NCBI RefSeq assembly: GCF_000203915.1
Contig: NC_008392.1
Coordinates: 1,178,001 to 1,242,000, forward strand
Direction: 5' to 3'
DNA: 64,000 nucleotides
Origin: Burkholderia ambifaria AMMD
GTDB lineage: Bacteria; Pseudomonadota; Gammaproteobacteria; Burkholderiales; Burkholderiaceae
Shown: piece by piece, positions 54,824 to 63,263 of the stretch
Position numbering within the stretch: the stretch's first letter is position 1
Layout: each line of letters starts with the position of its first letter
The notes under the pieces: model-generated
What the model was told of the DNA's origin: nothing
Database searches by the model: none
Seen by the model: the letters and a program-made list of their open reading frames with translations, nothing else
Translations under genes and position numbers: made by a program

Positions 54824-55876
54824 ATGGAATCCGCAATCGATAAACACCTGGTCTGCCCGCGCACGCTGTCACGCCGTGTCGCCGACGACTACCAGCCGCC
54901 GTTCCCGATGTACGTCGCCCGTGCGGCGGAAGACCTGAGCCAGGTCGTGATGGGCTATTTCGGCGTGCAGTATCGCGGCGCCGACCAGCGCTCCGTCGCA
55001 CTGGCCGCGCTGCGCCGGATCGTCGCCGATTTCGATGCGCCGGACGGCCCGGGCAATCATGATCTGACGCAGCACACCGACAACCAGGGCTACGACAATC
55101 TGATCGCCGTCGGCTATTGGCGCGACCCTGACGCATACGCGCGCTGGATCGCGTCGCCGGCGGTCGCCGAATGGTGGGCATCCGACGCGCGGCTCGCGGA
55201 CGGCATCGGCTATTTCCGCGAGATCGTCGCGCCGCGCGCGGAGCAGTTCGAGACGCTGTACGCGTTCACGAACGATTTTCCCGGTGTCGGCTCGATCATG
55301 GACGGCGTCAGTGGCGAGATCGAGGAACACGGTTACTGGGGGTCGATGCGCGACCGGTTCCCGATTTCGCAAACCGACTGGATGCATGCGGACGGCGAAT
55401 TGCGGATCGTCGCGGGTGACCCGGCGCGCGGCGGCCGCGTGGTCGTGCTGGCGCACGACAACATCGCGCTGATCCGTTCCGGGCAGGACTGGCGTGCGGC
55501 CGAAGACGACGAACGACGGCTGTATCTCGACGAGATCGAGCCGACGCTTCGCAGCGGGATGGACTTCCTGCGCGACAACGGTGTCGACGTCGGCTGCTAT
55601 AGCAACCGCTACGTGCGGTCGATCGATCTCGACGGCAATCTGCTCGACGAGAGTTACAACATCGGCCACTGGCGCTCGCTCGACCGCCTCGAGCGATGGG
55701 CGGAGTCGCATCCGACTCATCTTCGGATCTTCGTCACGTTCTTTCGCGTCGTCACCGGGCTTTCGAAGCTGCGGCTGTATCACGAGGTGTCCGTATTCGA
55801 CGCGAAACATCAGGTCTACGAATACGTGAACTGCCATCCGACAACCGGGATGATGCGCGACGCCGTCGCCCGCTGA
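54824..55876 (+). CDS. oxd: Aldoxime dehydratase (heme-containing, Oxd family)
   Basis: A 350-residue heme enzyme that dehydrates aldoximes to nitriles without using a redox partner. With the start at ATG 54824 (GAGG seven bases upstream) the residues known from OxdA and OxdRE fall at exactly the published positions: Arg178 (RDRFP), Ser219 (LIRSGQ), proximal heme ligand His299 (HPTHLRIF) and distal His320 (LYHEV). This agreement supports both function and start. It is followed by an amidase and the AraC regulator, and is divergent from the nitrile hydratase genes. Confidence 0.97.
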   Translation: MESAIDKHLVCPRTLSRRVADDYQPPFPMYVARAAEDLSQVVMGYFGVQYRGADQRSVALAALRRIVADFDAPDGPGNHDLTQHTDNQGYDNLIAVGYWRDPDAYARWIASPAVAEWWASDARLADGIGYFREIVAPRAEQFETLYAFTNDFPGVGSIMDGVSGEIEEHGYWGSMRDRFPISQTDWMHADGELRIVAGDPARGGRVVVLAHDNIALIRSGQDWRAAEDDERRLYLDEIEPTLRSGMDFLRDNGVDVGCYSNRYVRSIDLDGNLLDESYNIGHWRSLDRLERWAESHPTHLRIFVTFFRVVTGLSKLRLYHEVSVFDAKHQVYEYVNCHPTTGMMRDAVAR

Positions 55877-55933
55877 ATCGTGCCGGCGCCGCGCAGTGCG
55901 GGCGGCGCCTCCTTACCGAACTGGAGAACGTCG

Positions 55934-57460
55934 ATGGCCATCAAACGCCCGACCCGCGAACAACTTTCCGACATCGCAGCCGGCTTCGGCTTTCATGTCG
56001 ATGCCCGGCAGCTCGCCGATTACGACGACGCGCTGCAGGCGAATTTCGACGCGTACGACGCGATCGACGCGCTGCCCGACTATCTGCCGACCATCGCGTA
56101 TCCGCGCACGCCCGGCTACCGCCCGGAAGGCGACGAAAACCGTTATGGCGCGTGGGCGCGCAAGAGCACGATCCACGGCGCCGCCGACGGCAAGCTGCGC
56201 GGCAAGACCGTGGCCGTGAAAGACAACATCTGCGTCGGCGGCGTGCCGATGCGCAACGGCGCGAGCACGTTCGAGGGTTACGTGCCCGACGTCGACGCGA
56301 CTGTCGTCACGCGGATGCTCGACGCCGGTGCGACGATCGCGGGCAAGTCGACCTGCGAGTACTACTGCTTTTCCGGCGGCTCGCATACGAGCGCGTCCGG
56401 GCCCGTGCTCAATCCGCGCAAGGCCGGACATTCGGCCGGCGGTTCGTCGTCCGGCAGCGGTGCGCTGATCGCGAGCGGCGAAGTCGACATGGCGCTCGGC
56501 AGCGATCAGGGCGGCTCGGTGCGGATTCCGTCCGCGTATTGCGGTGTCTACGGAATGAAGCCGACGCACGGCCTGGTCCCGTATACCGGCGCCATGCCAA
56601 TCGAGGCGACCGTCGACCACCTCGGGCCGATGACGGGCAACGTGCTCGACAACGCGCTCTTGCTCGACGTGATCGCCGGTGACGACGGGCTCGACCCGCG
56701 CCAGCGGGCGCTGCCGCCGCGCGCCGACTATCTCGGTGCGATCCGGGACGGCATCGCCGGCCTGCGGATCGGCATCCTGCGCGAAGGGTTTGGACTCGCG
56801 AATTCGGAGGCGGTCGTCGACGAGGCCGTGCTCGTCGCCGCGCACCGGTTGCGCCAGCTTGGCGCGAAGGTCGACGAGGTATCGGTGCCGTTGCATGCGG
56901 CCGGAACGGCGATCTGGCTGCCGATTGCCGCCGAAGGCGCGACTCAGCAGATGATGAAGGGCAACAGCCACGGCTTCAACTGGGGCGGCCTGTACGTGAC
57001 CGGCATGATCGATCATCACGCGGGCTGGCGCGAGCGTGCCGACGAGCTGCCGGATACCGTCAAGGTGACGATGCTGCTCGGAGAGTATTTCACGAGCCGG
57101 TATCGCGGCCGCTATTACGCGAAGTGCCAGAACCTCGCACGGCGGCTGCGGGCGGATTACGACACGGCCCTGCAATCGTATGATCTTTTGTTGATGCCGA
57201 CCGTGCCGATACGCGCGTCGAAACTGCCGGAGCCCGGTTGCGCGATGTCCGAATCGCTGACGCGCGCGTTCGAGATGCTCGCGAATACGGCACCGTTCGA
57301 CGTATCCGGACATCCGGCAATGTCGCTTCCCTGCGGGATCGCGGAAGATCTACCGATCGGGCTGCAACTGGTCGGGCGTCGCTTCGACGAGGCGACGATC
57401 TATCGGTGCGCCTATGCGTATGAACAGTCGTCCGACTGGCGCCAGACGACGTTCGCATGA
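55934..57460 (+). CDS. Amidase (amidase-signature family)
   Basis: A 508-residue Ser-cisSer-Lys hydrolase that cleaves the amide made by the nitrile hydratase to acid and ammonia. The triad is visible: Lys96 (VAVKDNIC), the cis-Ser of GGSSSGSG (171-173) and nucleophile Ser195 (SDQGGSVRIP). The segment SAYCGVYGMKPTHGLVPYTG is typical of amidases clustered with nitrile hydratases. The start follows GGAG. The gene begins 57 bp after oxd. Confidence 0.94.
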   Translation: MAIKRPTREQLSDIAAGFGFHVDARQLADYDDALQANFDAYDAIDALPDYLPTIAYPRTPGYRPEGDENRYGAWARKSTIHGAADGKLRGKTVAVKDNICVGGVPMRNGASTFEGYVPDVDATVVTRMLDAGATIAGKSTCEYYCFSGGSHTSASGPVLNPRKAGHSAGGSSSGSGALIASGEVDMALGSDQGGSVRIPSAYCGVYGMKPTHGLVPYTGAMPIEATVDHLGPMTGNVLDNALLLDVIAGDDGLDPRQRALPPRADYLGAIRDGIAGLRIGILREGFGLANSEAVVDEAVLVAAHRLRQLGAKVDEVSVPLHAAGTAIWLPIAAEGATQQMMKGNSHGFNWGGLYVTGMIDHHAGWRERADELPDTVKVTMLLGEYFTSRYRGRYYAKCQNLARRLRADYDTALQSYDLLLMPTVPIRASKLPEPGCAMSESLTRAFEMLANTAPFDVSGHPAMSLPCGIAEDLPIGLQLVGRRFDEATIYRCAYAYEQSSDWRQTTFA

Positions 57461-57591
57461 TGAGCCGGGCCCGCCGGCGCACCCTTTCGCGTCGGCGGCC
57501 AATGCGGCGCGGGTTTCGACCGGGTTGGACAACGCGTTTTTGAACGGGCACGCTACTCGCTGCCGTTTGCTTATCCATGTGGGGCACGATC

Positions 57592-58635
57592 ATGACAACA
57601 CCTTCGATCCCTCCCTTCCCTGGTTGCGACGACTTCGCCCTCGCGTCAGGCGGTGCGCCGTTCGAATGGACGCGTTCGTCGATCGAGGTCGCGACCGACG
57701 GCTCTGTCAGCCAGCGCATCGAATTCTGGCGCGAGATGATCCTGCGCCTGTTTGCGGATGTGCAGATCGCGGCCGTCCAGAAAGACGATTTCTTTGGCCG
57801 GGTGCGGCAGCGCAAGTGCGACAAGCTGCGGATCTCGGATATCCACGCGAGCGAGCAGGCGGTGACCCGGCGCTTTCGTCAGGCGCGTAGCGAGTACGAG
57901 GACAAGTATTTCGCGGTACTGATGCTCGAGGGTAGCCAGTCGGTCGAACAGGACGGCAAGATCGTCACACTGCGTCCCGGTGATTTCGCGGTGTATGACG
58001 CGACCAGGCCGCATCACCTGCAGTTCGGCCAGTCGTGGCGCGAAATCGTCGTCAGCATTCCGCGCACGACGCTCAACCAGCTCGTCGTCGGGATGGAGCA
58101 CCGTACCGCTTGCCCGATGCCGACCGGGCAAGGCGTCGGCTACGTGATGCGCGGGTTTCTCGAACAGATGTCGTCGCAGATCCGCCACGTGTCCGAGGAA
58201 GAGATGCTGCAGTTGTCGGATACCGCGATCTCGCTGATCGCGATGACAATCGGGAGCCTGCAGCGCAACGACGTCGCGCAGTCGCGGATGAAGGCGCTGA
58301 CGCTCACGCGCGTGAAACGGCATCTGCTCGAACATCTGCGCGACCCGGACTTGAACCCCACGATGGTCGAGCAGGCGACCGGGATATCGTCGCGGTACAT
58401 CAACAAGCTGTTCGAGGCGGAGAACACCTCGCTGATGCGCTACATATGGAACCTGCGGCTCGAACGGTGCGCGGAAGATCTCGCGAATCCGCAATGCGGG
58501 GTGCTGCGTGTGTCCGACATCGCGTTGCGCTGGGGATTCAACGACATGTCGCATTTCAGCCGGGCGTTCCGCGAACGGTTCGCGGTGGCGCCGCGCGCGT
58601 GGCGCCGGCAAGGTGGTGCGGAGGCGGCGAGTTGA
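57592..58635 (+). CDS. AraC-family regulator of the aldoxime-nitrile cluster
   Basis: A 347-residue regulator. The N-terminal AraC_binding_2 domain (about 35-210: DFFGRVRQRKCDKLRISDIH, LRPGDFAVYDATRPHHLQFG) matches the FeaR/NphR/OxdR type. The C-terminal helix-turn-helix units lie at NPTMVEQATGISSRYINKLF and VLRVSDIALRWGFNDMSHFS. The ATG at 57592 has GGGG upstream; ATG 57577 is an alternative. OxdR-type proteins activate aldoxime dehydratase clusters, so it should sense an aldoxime or nitrile. Confidence 0.92.
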   Translation: MTTPSIPPFPGCDDFALASGGAPFEWTRSSIEVATDGSVSQRIEFWREMILRLFADVQIAAVQKDDFFGRVRQRKCDKLRISDIHASEQAVTRRFRQARSEYEDKYFAVLMLEGSQSVEQDGKIVTLRPGDFAVYDATRPHHLQFGQSWREIVVSIPRTTLNQLVVGMEHRTACPMPTGQGVGYVMRGFLEQMSSQIRHVSEEEMLQLSDTAISLIAMTIGSLQRNDVAQSRMKALTLTRVKRHLLEHLRDPDLNPTMVEQATGISSRYINKLFEAENTSLMRYIWNLRLERCAEDLANPQCGVLRVSDIALRWGFNDMSHFSRAFRERFAVAPRAWRRQGGAEAAS

Positions 58636-58838
58636 CGGTGTGGCGGTGTGCCGGTTCCCCGCCGATCCGATTGTCGGTATTCGCTATGGAGAGCGCTCCG
58701 CGCCTGAGGCACCTTTCATCGATGCCGAGGCGTTTTTGTTTCGATGTATCAGGATAAGTATTCTTATCACAACACCTCGATCACCGAGCAAAACTCGAGC
58801 GCACCGAACCACGTCAGATGTGGCCGGCACGCACGAAC

Positions 58839-59051
58839 TCACCTGCCGATCGGCAGCCCCGTCGGCTCGATCCACCCGAGCCGGTACGCGATCAGCAGCG
58901 ACAGGAACAGCGTGATCGACAATCCGACGCGCGCCGCGAGCGACCACGCCATCCGCTTGCTTCTGCCGCGGTCGTGATTCATGAAATACAGCGCGAAAAT
59001 CAGGCTTCCGATAATCAGCGCGAACGCCACCGAAACCAGCGCAATCTTCAT
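58839..59051 (-). CDS. DUF2909 twin-transmembrane protein
   Basis: A 70-residue inner-membrane protein with two helices (ALVSVAFALIIGSLIFALYF and VGLSITLFLSLLIAYRLGWI) joined by a basic loop (NHDRGRSKRMAW). The layout matches DUF2909, often encoded near cytochrome oxidase assembly genes in proteobacteria. Its ATG overlaps the stop of the preceding gene by ATGA. Function is unknown. Confidence 0.85.
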   Translation of the reverse strand: MKIALVSVAFALIIGSLIFALYFMNHDRGRSKRMAWSLAARVGLSITLFLSLLIAYRLGWIEPTGLPIGR

Positions 59052-59398
59052 CGTTGATGCTCCTCCAGGCCCGAATCGGCCTTCAGCAGTTCAGTCAGTC
59101 TTTGCCGCTCGGCAGCGACGTCGGCCACACCCGACGCCGGCCAGTCGAGCGCCACGCCATTGCCCAGCGAATCGCGCACGAGCGTCTGGTAACGCCGGTC
59201 GCTGATTCGCCCGTCGTCCATCGCCTCCGAGATCTCATGTCGAAACGGTAGCGGAAAGCTCGCGTATGCGCGCGACAGCGCCGCATATTGCCGCGCGTCG
59301 ATCTCCTTCGACGACGGCACGACGGCCCACACGACGACGGCCACGATGGCTGCGAAAGGAATCGCCGTGTAGCGGAGAACGAACTTGATCGGGGTCAT
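59048..59398 (-). CDS. Small membrane-anchored hypothetical protein
   Basis: A 116-residue protein with one N-terminal helix (FVLRYTAIPFAAIVAVVVWA) and a soluble charged rest (YASFPLPFRHEISEAMDDGR, LTELLKADSGLEE). The start at 59398 opens MTPIKFVLRY. It is coupled to the DUF2909 gene. No known domain is recognised. Confidence 0.7.
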   Translation of the reverse strand: MTPIKFVLRYTAIPFAAIVAVVVWAVVPSSKEIDARQYAALSRAYASFPLPFRHEISEAMDDGRISDRRYQTLVRDSLGNGVALDWPASGVADVAAERQRLTELLKADSGLEEHQR

Positions 59399-59572
59399 GA
59401 GGCGGATATCGAAGTAACGACGACGTAGCGGGGAAAATAGCGGCGAAGTCACGCCGCACGGACGGCGCACCTGGGCCGCGTGGAACCGGATGCCGCCCGC
59501 GCAAGCCACGGCCGGCAGCGGCCTGCCGACATGGCAGACATTGTACTTAAAGCCCCATTGGGCTAACAGAGT

Positions 59573-59591
59573 ATGATAATGTCATTATCAT
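59573..59591. promoter_or_regulatory. 19-bp palindrome upstream of the YoaK gene
   Basis: ATGATAATG-T-CATTATCAT is a perfect dyad around one central base. It overlaps a TATGAT that could be a -10 element and resembles metal-responsive operators (Fur/Zur-like, ATAAT/ATTAT halves), though its spacing is not the classical one. It lies between the 59398 and 59713 genes and may serve either. Confidence 0.5.
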
Positions 59592-59712
59592 GTCTCACAG
59601 ATGATTCGAGCAACCCGGCCCCCTTTGCCGGTGGCCCGCGCGGGCGCCTGACACCTGACACCGGTGTCGGTCGTCCTGTCCGTGCCCGCCATCCGGGCGA
59701 TTGAGTATCCCT

Positions 59713-60471
59713 ATGCCAGCGCAGTACTTTCGAAGCCTCACCGGAAAACACCGCAGCGCGACCGCGAACCGTCAGCTCGGCTTTTCGCTGGCCTTCGTCG
59801 CGGGCGCGGCCAACGCCGGCGGCTACCTGGCGGTCAAGCAATACACGTCGCACATGAGCGGCATCGTGTCGGCGATCGCCGACCAGACGGCGCTCGGCGA
59901 CATCCAGCTCGCGCTGGCCGGCATCAGTTCGCTGGGGTCGTTCCTGATCGGCGCCAGCTGCTCGGCGATCCTCGTCAACTGGGGGCGGCGCCGCGGCCTG
60001 CAGAGCCAGTTCGTGCTGCCGCTGCTGGTCGAAGCCGTGCTGCTGCTCCTGTTCGGGCTGCTCGGCAGCCATCTCGCGCTGTGGGAAACGTTCTTCGTGC
60101 CGGTCACGGTCACGCTGCTGTGCTTCATCATGGGTCTGCAGAACGCGACGATCACGAAGCTGTCGGGCGCGGAAATCCGCACGACACACGTGACCGGCAT
60201 CGTGACCGACCTCGGCATCGAGCTCGGCAAGCTGTTCTACTGGAATCGCTCGGCCGTCGACGTGGACGCGCACGCGGTGATCGCCAACCGTTCCAAACTG
60301 AGGATTCACGCGACGATGCTCGCGTCGTTCTTCGTCGGCGGGCTCGCCGGCGCGATCGGCTTCAAGCATGTCGGCTACGTGGTGACCGTGCCGCTCGCCT
60401 GCCTGCTCGTGATGCTCGCGGCGATGCCGCTGATCGACGACCTGCTTGCGTGGCTCGAACGCCGGCGTTGA
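59713..60471 (+). CDS. DUF1275 (YoaK-family) membrane protein
   Basis: A 252-residue inner-membrane protein with about six helices. The opening QLGFSLAFVAGAANAGGYLA, the AVKQYTSHMSGIVSAIADQT segment and FIMGLQNATITKLSGAEIRT-THVTG are conserved DUF1275 features. Function is unknown; some members are linked to metal or stress conditions. The start is uncertain (TTG 59701 is an alternative). A perfect palindrome 120 bp upstream may control it. Confidence 0.88.
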   Translation: MPAQYFRSLTGKHRSATANRQLGFSLAFVAGAANAGGYLAVKQYTSHMSGIVSAIADQTALGDIQLALAGISSLGSFLIGASCSAILVNWGRRRGLQSQFVLPLLVEAVLLLLFGLLGSHLALWETFFVPVTVTLLCFIMGLQNATITKLSGAEIRTTHVTGIVTDLGIELGKLFYWNRSAVDVDAHAVIANRSKLRIHATMLASFFVGGLAGAIGFKHVGYVVTVPLACLLVMLAAMPLIDDLLAWLERRR

Positions 60472-60494
60472 GCCGGCGCACACGCTGCAACGGC

Positions 60495-60532
60495 GCATTC
60501 GGCGCTGGCGCCGAATGCGGATGCATTATAAT
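60495..60532 (+). promoter_or_regulatory. Promoter with overlapping palindromic operator for the RHH gene
   Basis: GCATTCGGCGC-TG-GCGCCGAATGC (60495-60518) is a perfect 11-bp inverted repeat. Nine bases on lies TATAAT (60527-60532), a consensus -10 element. The palindrome covers the expected -35 position, so a bound repressor would block polymerase. The ribbon-helix-helix gene 32 bp downstream may encode that repressor. The same repeat could also fold as a hairpin at the end of the YoaK transcript. Confidence 0.6.
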
Positions 60533-60563
60533 TTGATTAACATATCGACCACCCTGCCGCACG

Positions 60564-60749
60564 ATGGAAACGAAAACCGCCCGCCTGACCGTCCTGATCG
60601 ATCCCGCCAAGAAAGAAGCGTTCGAAATGCTCTGCGCGGAGCAGGATCTCACGCCGTCGCAAGTCGTGCGTCAGTTGATCCGCGAGTATCTCGACAAGCA
60701 CGGCGTCACGTACAAGACGAAGAGCGTGCTCGGCAAGCGGATGAAGTAA
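60564..60749 (+). CDS. Ribbon-helix-helix (CopG-like) DNA-binding protein
   Basis: A 61-residue protein. The strand TARLTVLIDPAKKEAFEMLC pairs with a helix and then LTPSQVVRQLIREYLDKHGV forms the second helix, as in CopG/Arc-type repressors. The basic tail KTKSVLGKRMK may add DNA contact. No toxin gene follows on the same strand. It probably represses its own promoter at the palindrome upstream. Confidence 0.85.
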   Translation: METKTARLTVLIDPAKKEAFEMLCAEQDLTPSQVVRQLIREYLDKHGVTYKTKSVLGKRMK

Positions 60750-60782
60750 CGCGGCAGAACCCGCACCGCGATCAGGTGCAGC

Positions 60783-61619
60783 TCAGGTGCAGATTTCCCA
60801 TCGCGGGTGTTCACGCGCGCGCCACACGAGCCGCTCGGGAGCGATGCCCTCCCCTTCCTTCATGCGCCGGGCGGTGGGCGACAGCTTGAGCTCGCCGGCC
60901 GACGCGAACCCCAGCGCGCGTTCGAGCAGGATGCGCAGCGACGGCAGCGGGTTGCCGTTCTTCCACGCGAACGCGATGAAGTTGTTGTCGTCGCCGCACG
61001 GCAGCAGCGCATACGAAGCGTCGAACACCTCGCGCAATTGCGCGAGATGCCGCGGCAACGCCGGATCGTCGTCCATGAAATTGATCGCGAGCACGCCCGT
61101 TTCGCTCAGCCGCGCACGGCACGCGTCGAAAAAGGCGGCGCCCGTGCAGCGGCCCGGCATGCCGTCGGCGACGAACGCGTCGTGCAGGATCACGTCGGCC
61201 TTGACCTCCGGCCGGCCGACGTAGTCCGCGCCATCCGCGCAGATCACGGCGAAGCGCGCGTCGTCTTGCGGAATCCTGAACACGTCGCGCAGCGCGATTA
61301 CGTCCGGGTTGATCTCGACCGCGTCGATCGCCGTATCGGGCAGGTGCCGATAGCAGTACTTCGCCAGCGACCCGCCGCCGAGCCCGATCATGCAGATGCG
61401 CGCGGGCGCCGGCTGCAGCAGCAGGAAACCCATCATCACGCGCGTATAGCCGAGTTCGAGCCGGACCGGATCCTTCAGCGACATGAAGCTCTGCGTGCCG
61501 AAGTGGTCGAAGTGCAGCGAGACCGTGTGCTTGGTCTCGAGCACGAACGGGCGGCCGTCGTTCAATGGCATTGCCAGAAACCGCACGAATGCGTCATAGG
61601 AAATTCGATCCTCGCTCAT
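60783..61619 (-). CDS. Spermidine synthase-like protein (SAM-binding Rossmann fold)
   Basis: A 278-residue protein with the nucleotide-binding motif MIGLGGGSLAKYCYRHLPD, the acidic strand end AIDAVEINPDVI and the segment DVILHDAFVADGMPG. These match the speE/class I methyltransferase fold used by polyamine synthases and related orphan enzymes. The usual polyamine-binding aromatic/acidic set is only partly visible, so true polyamine activity is doubtful. The start at 61619 opens MSEDRISYDAF. Confidence 0.85.
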   Translation of the reverse strand: MSEDRISYDAFVRFLAMPLNDGRPFVLETKHTVSLHFDHFGTQSFMSLKDPVRLELGYTRVMMGFLLLQPAPARICMIGLGGGSLAKYCYRHLPDTAIDAVEINPDVIALRDVFRIPQDDARFAVICADGADYVGRPEVKADVILHDAFVADGMPGRCTGAAFFDACRARLSETGVLAINFMDDDPALPRHLAQLREVFDASYALLPCGDDNNFIAFAWKNGNPLPSLRILLERALGFASAGELKLSPTARRMKEGEGIAPERLVWRAREHPRWEICT

Positions 61620-61663
61620 GGTCGGCAGCCCGGTAGTCGGAGAGTCGGTCGAACCGCGCGCGG

Positions 61664-62008
61664 TCAGACCTTCTTCAGGTAGCACGCCTTCAGCATGAAG
61701 CCGCCCATGTCGGTCTTGCAATCGACTTCGTGATCGCCGCCGACGAGCCGGATGCTCTTGACCTTGGTGCCCATCTTCAACGTGATCGACGAGCCCTTCA
61801 CGCGCAAGTCCTTGATCAGCACGACCGAATCGCCGTCCGACAGCACGTTGCCGTTCGCGTCCTTGACGACGTCGCCGGCCGGTTCGTCGCCGGCGTCCGC
61901 GCCGGCACCGGCCGACCATTCATATCCGCAGTCCGCGCACACGGTCAGCGTGCCGTCCGGGTAGGTGTTTTCCATCGCGCATTGCGGGCAGGCGGGGGCG
62001 GCGTTCAT
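61664..62008 (-). CDS. yjdM: YjdM/PhnA-family zinc-ribbon protein
   Basis: A 114-residue protein with an N-terminal zinc ribbon (CPQCAMENTYPDGTLTVCADC) and a C-terminal PhnA beta domain (VVKDANGNVLSDGDSVVLIK, DLRVKGSSITLKMGTKVKSI, CKTDMGGFMLKACYLKKV). It was formerly linked with phosphonate uptake by name only. The start at 62008 was chosen by the MNAAPACPQC match; ATG 62020 is an alternative. Confidence 0.92.
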   Translation of the reverse strand: MNAAPACPQCAMENTYPDGTLTVCADCGYEWSAGAGADAGDEPAGDVVKDANGNVLSDGDSVVLIKDLRVKGSSITLKMGTKVKSIRLVGGDHEVDCKTDMGGFMLKACYLKKV

Positions 62009-62132
62009 TGCAGCTTCCATTCGGTGGGAGTTCGGGTCAATCGAAAAAAATGCCGGGCACGCAAGCGCGTGGCCCGGATCGCGCATCGCGGCGGCCCGTC
62101 GACAGGGCGACGGGGCGGCCTTCATGCACACG

Positions 62133-62175
62133 GCATTATAATGCAATACACATAATCCAGCTGTCGTATTATAAT
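62133..62175. promoter_or_regulatory. Paired palindromic ATTATAAT elements, likely bidirectional promoter
   Basis: GCATTATAATGC (62133-62144) is a perfect 12-bp palindrome. A second ATTATAAT lies at 62168-62175, 33 bp (about three turns) on. Each can serve as a -10 hexamer on either strand, for the minus-strand yjdM gene and the plus-strand HPr-like gene. Confidence 0.45.
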
Positions 62176-62361
62176 CGTCCACTTTCGATCATTCGCCGGA
62201 CTTGATGGCGGTTTCGCTGAGGATGTCGACATGTTCGAGATGAATGAAGCACCGGTGTCGGGCGCGCAAGGCCCGGCGCCCCGTCGGGAAGCCGTGTGTC
62301 GGGCCTGCGGGCCGGCCGTGGCACGCCGTTCCGACGAATTTCCCCGAGGCTGATCCGCATC

Positions 62362-62625
62362 GTGGCAACCGTCGTCTACGTTGAAATCGGCTCCGCATGG
62401 AACCGCGACCGCGCGCTTGCGTCCCGCGACGCGATCGTCGCGGCGGCACACCGCTTCAAAAGCGACATCCTGCTGCTCGCCAACGGGCTCAGCGGCAGCG
62501 CGAAGGACGCGACGGCCATCGCCGCGCTGCAGATGCATGGCGGCACGTCCGCGCAGGTGCTCGCCACCGGGCCCGACGAGGAAGCCGCGCTCCACGCGCT
62601 GCTGCCTTTGCTGCAGGCGGGTTGA
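62362..62625 (+). CDS. HPr-like protein lacking the phospho-histidine motif
   Basis: An 87-residue protein with the length and secondary structure of PTS HPr (VYVEIGSAWNRDRALASRDA, VAAAHRFKSDILLLANGLSG, SAKDATAIAALQMHGGTSAQ, EEAALHALLPLLQAG). In HPr the first helix begins GLHARPA with His15; here the aligned stretch WNRDRALASRD has no His. The Ser46 region (SGSAKDATAIA) keeps the SIMG-like position. It cannot be phosphorylated like HPr and may be a regulatory relative. The GTG start at 62362 was chosen from the domain edge. Confidence 0.7.
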   Translation: MATVVYVEIGSAWNRDRALASRDAIVAAAHRFKSDILLLANGLSGSAKDATAIAALQMHGGTSAQVLATGPDEEAALHALLPLLQAG

Positions 62626-62690
62626 CTCCGCGTCGCCCGACCCCACGGCCTTGTGCCGTTCACCCTGAATCACCACTCTCCGAGGAAGCG

Positions 62691-62912
62691 ATGAACGACA
62701 ACGTCATGTCCAACACCCCCAACCTGTCGGCCTCCGCACTCTGGGCGCTCGAGCGCCTCGCCGATGTGCGCTACGGCCGCGATGCGCCCGCGCTCGGCTG
62801 GTCGGTCGAACAGGAACTCGTCGGCGCGGGCTTCGTCAGCCATGCGTCGAACAGCCGCTCCGGCGCGTCGATCACGGCGCATGGCCGCAGCTTCTTGAAG
62901 AGCCGCAAGTAG
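62691..62912 (+). CDS. Small hypothetical protein
   Basis: A 73-residue protein (MNDNVMSNTPNLSASALWAL start; GWSVEQELVGAGFVSHASNS and SGASITAHGRSFLKSRK). The ATG at 62691 has GAGGAA at good spacing. The pattern of a helix followed by a small winged-like end (ITAHGRSFL) may be a mini winged-helix, but no family is certain. Confidence 0.65.
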   Translation: MNDNVMSNTPNLSASALWALERLADVRYGRDAPALGWSVEQELVGAGFVSHASNSRSGASITAHGRSFLKSRK

Positions 62913-63263
62913 GAGCGGCCGGCGCGGGCGCGATGCCGCTTCGTGCGAAACATGCGGGCGTATCGATGTCCGCCGTGACGCGTCCGCGCACAAACCGCCG
63001 CTGCTGAGTTTCGCAACGCGCCGCCGGCAATCGACTCGCATTCGTCGAGCGCCCTTCGCTACGGTCAGGCCGCGATGTCGTCGTGCGACCTTGACCGTGC
63101 CGCCACCACCGGCGGACGTCGGCGACGGCCATTCGCTCGATGCGTTTGCATTCCTCGAAGCAGGCAGGGATTGGCAGCGGCGCGCCGATTTCCGCGGTAT
63201 CGTACTGGGCCCTGGCGCGGCGCACGGCCTCGCCTTCCCTGCCCCTTTCACATGGAACGCCGA
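62913..63263. other. Gap between small gene and acetyltransferase gene
   Basis: About 350 bp without a supported gene. Overlapping frames here change composition and have no family match. The promoter of the acetyltransferase gene must lie in this stretch. Confidence 0.4.
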
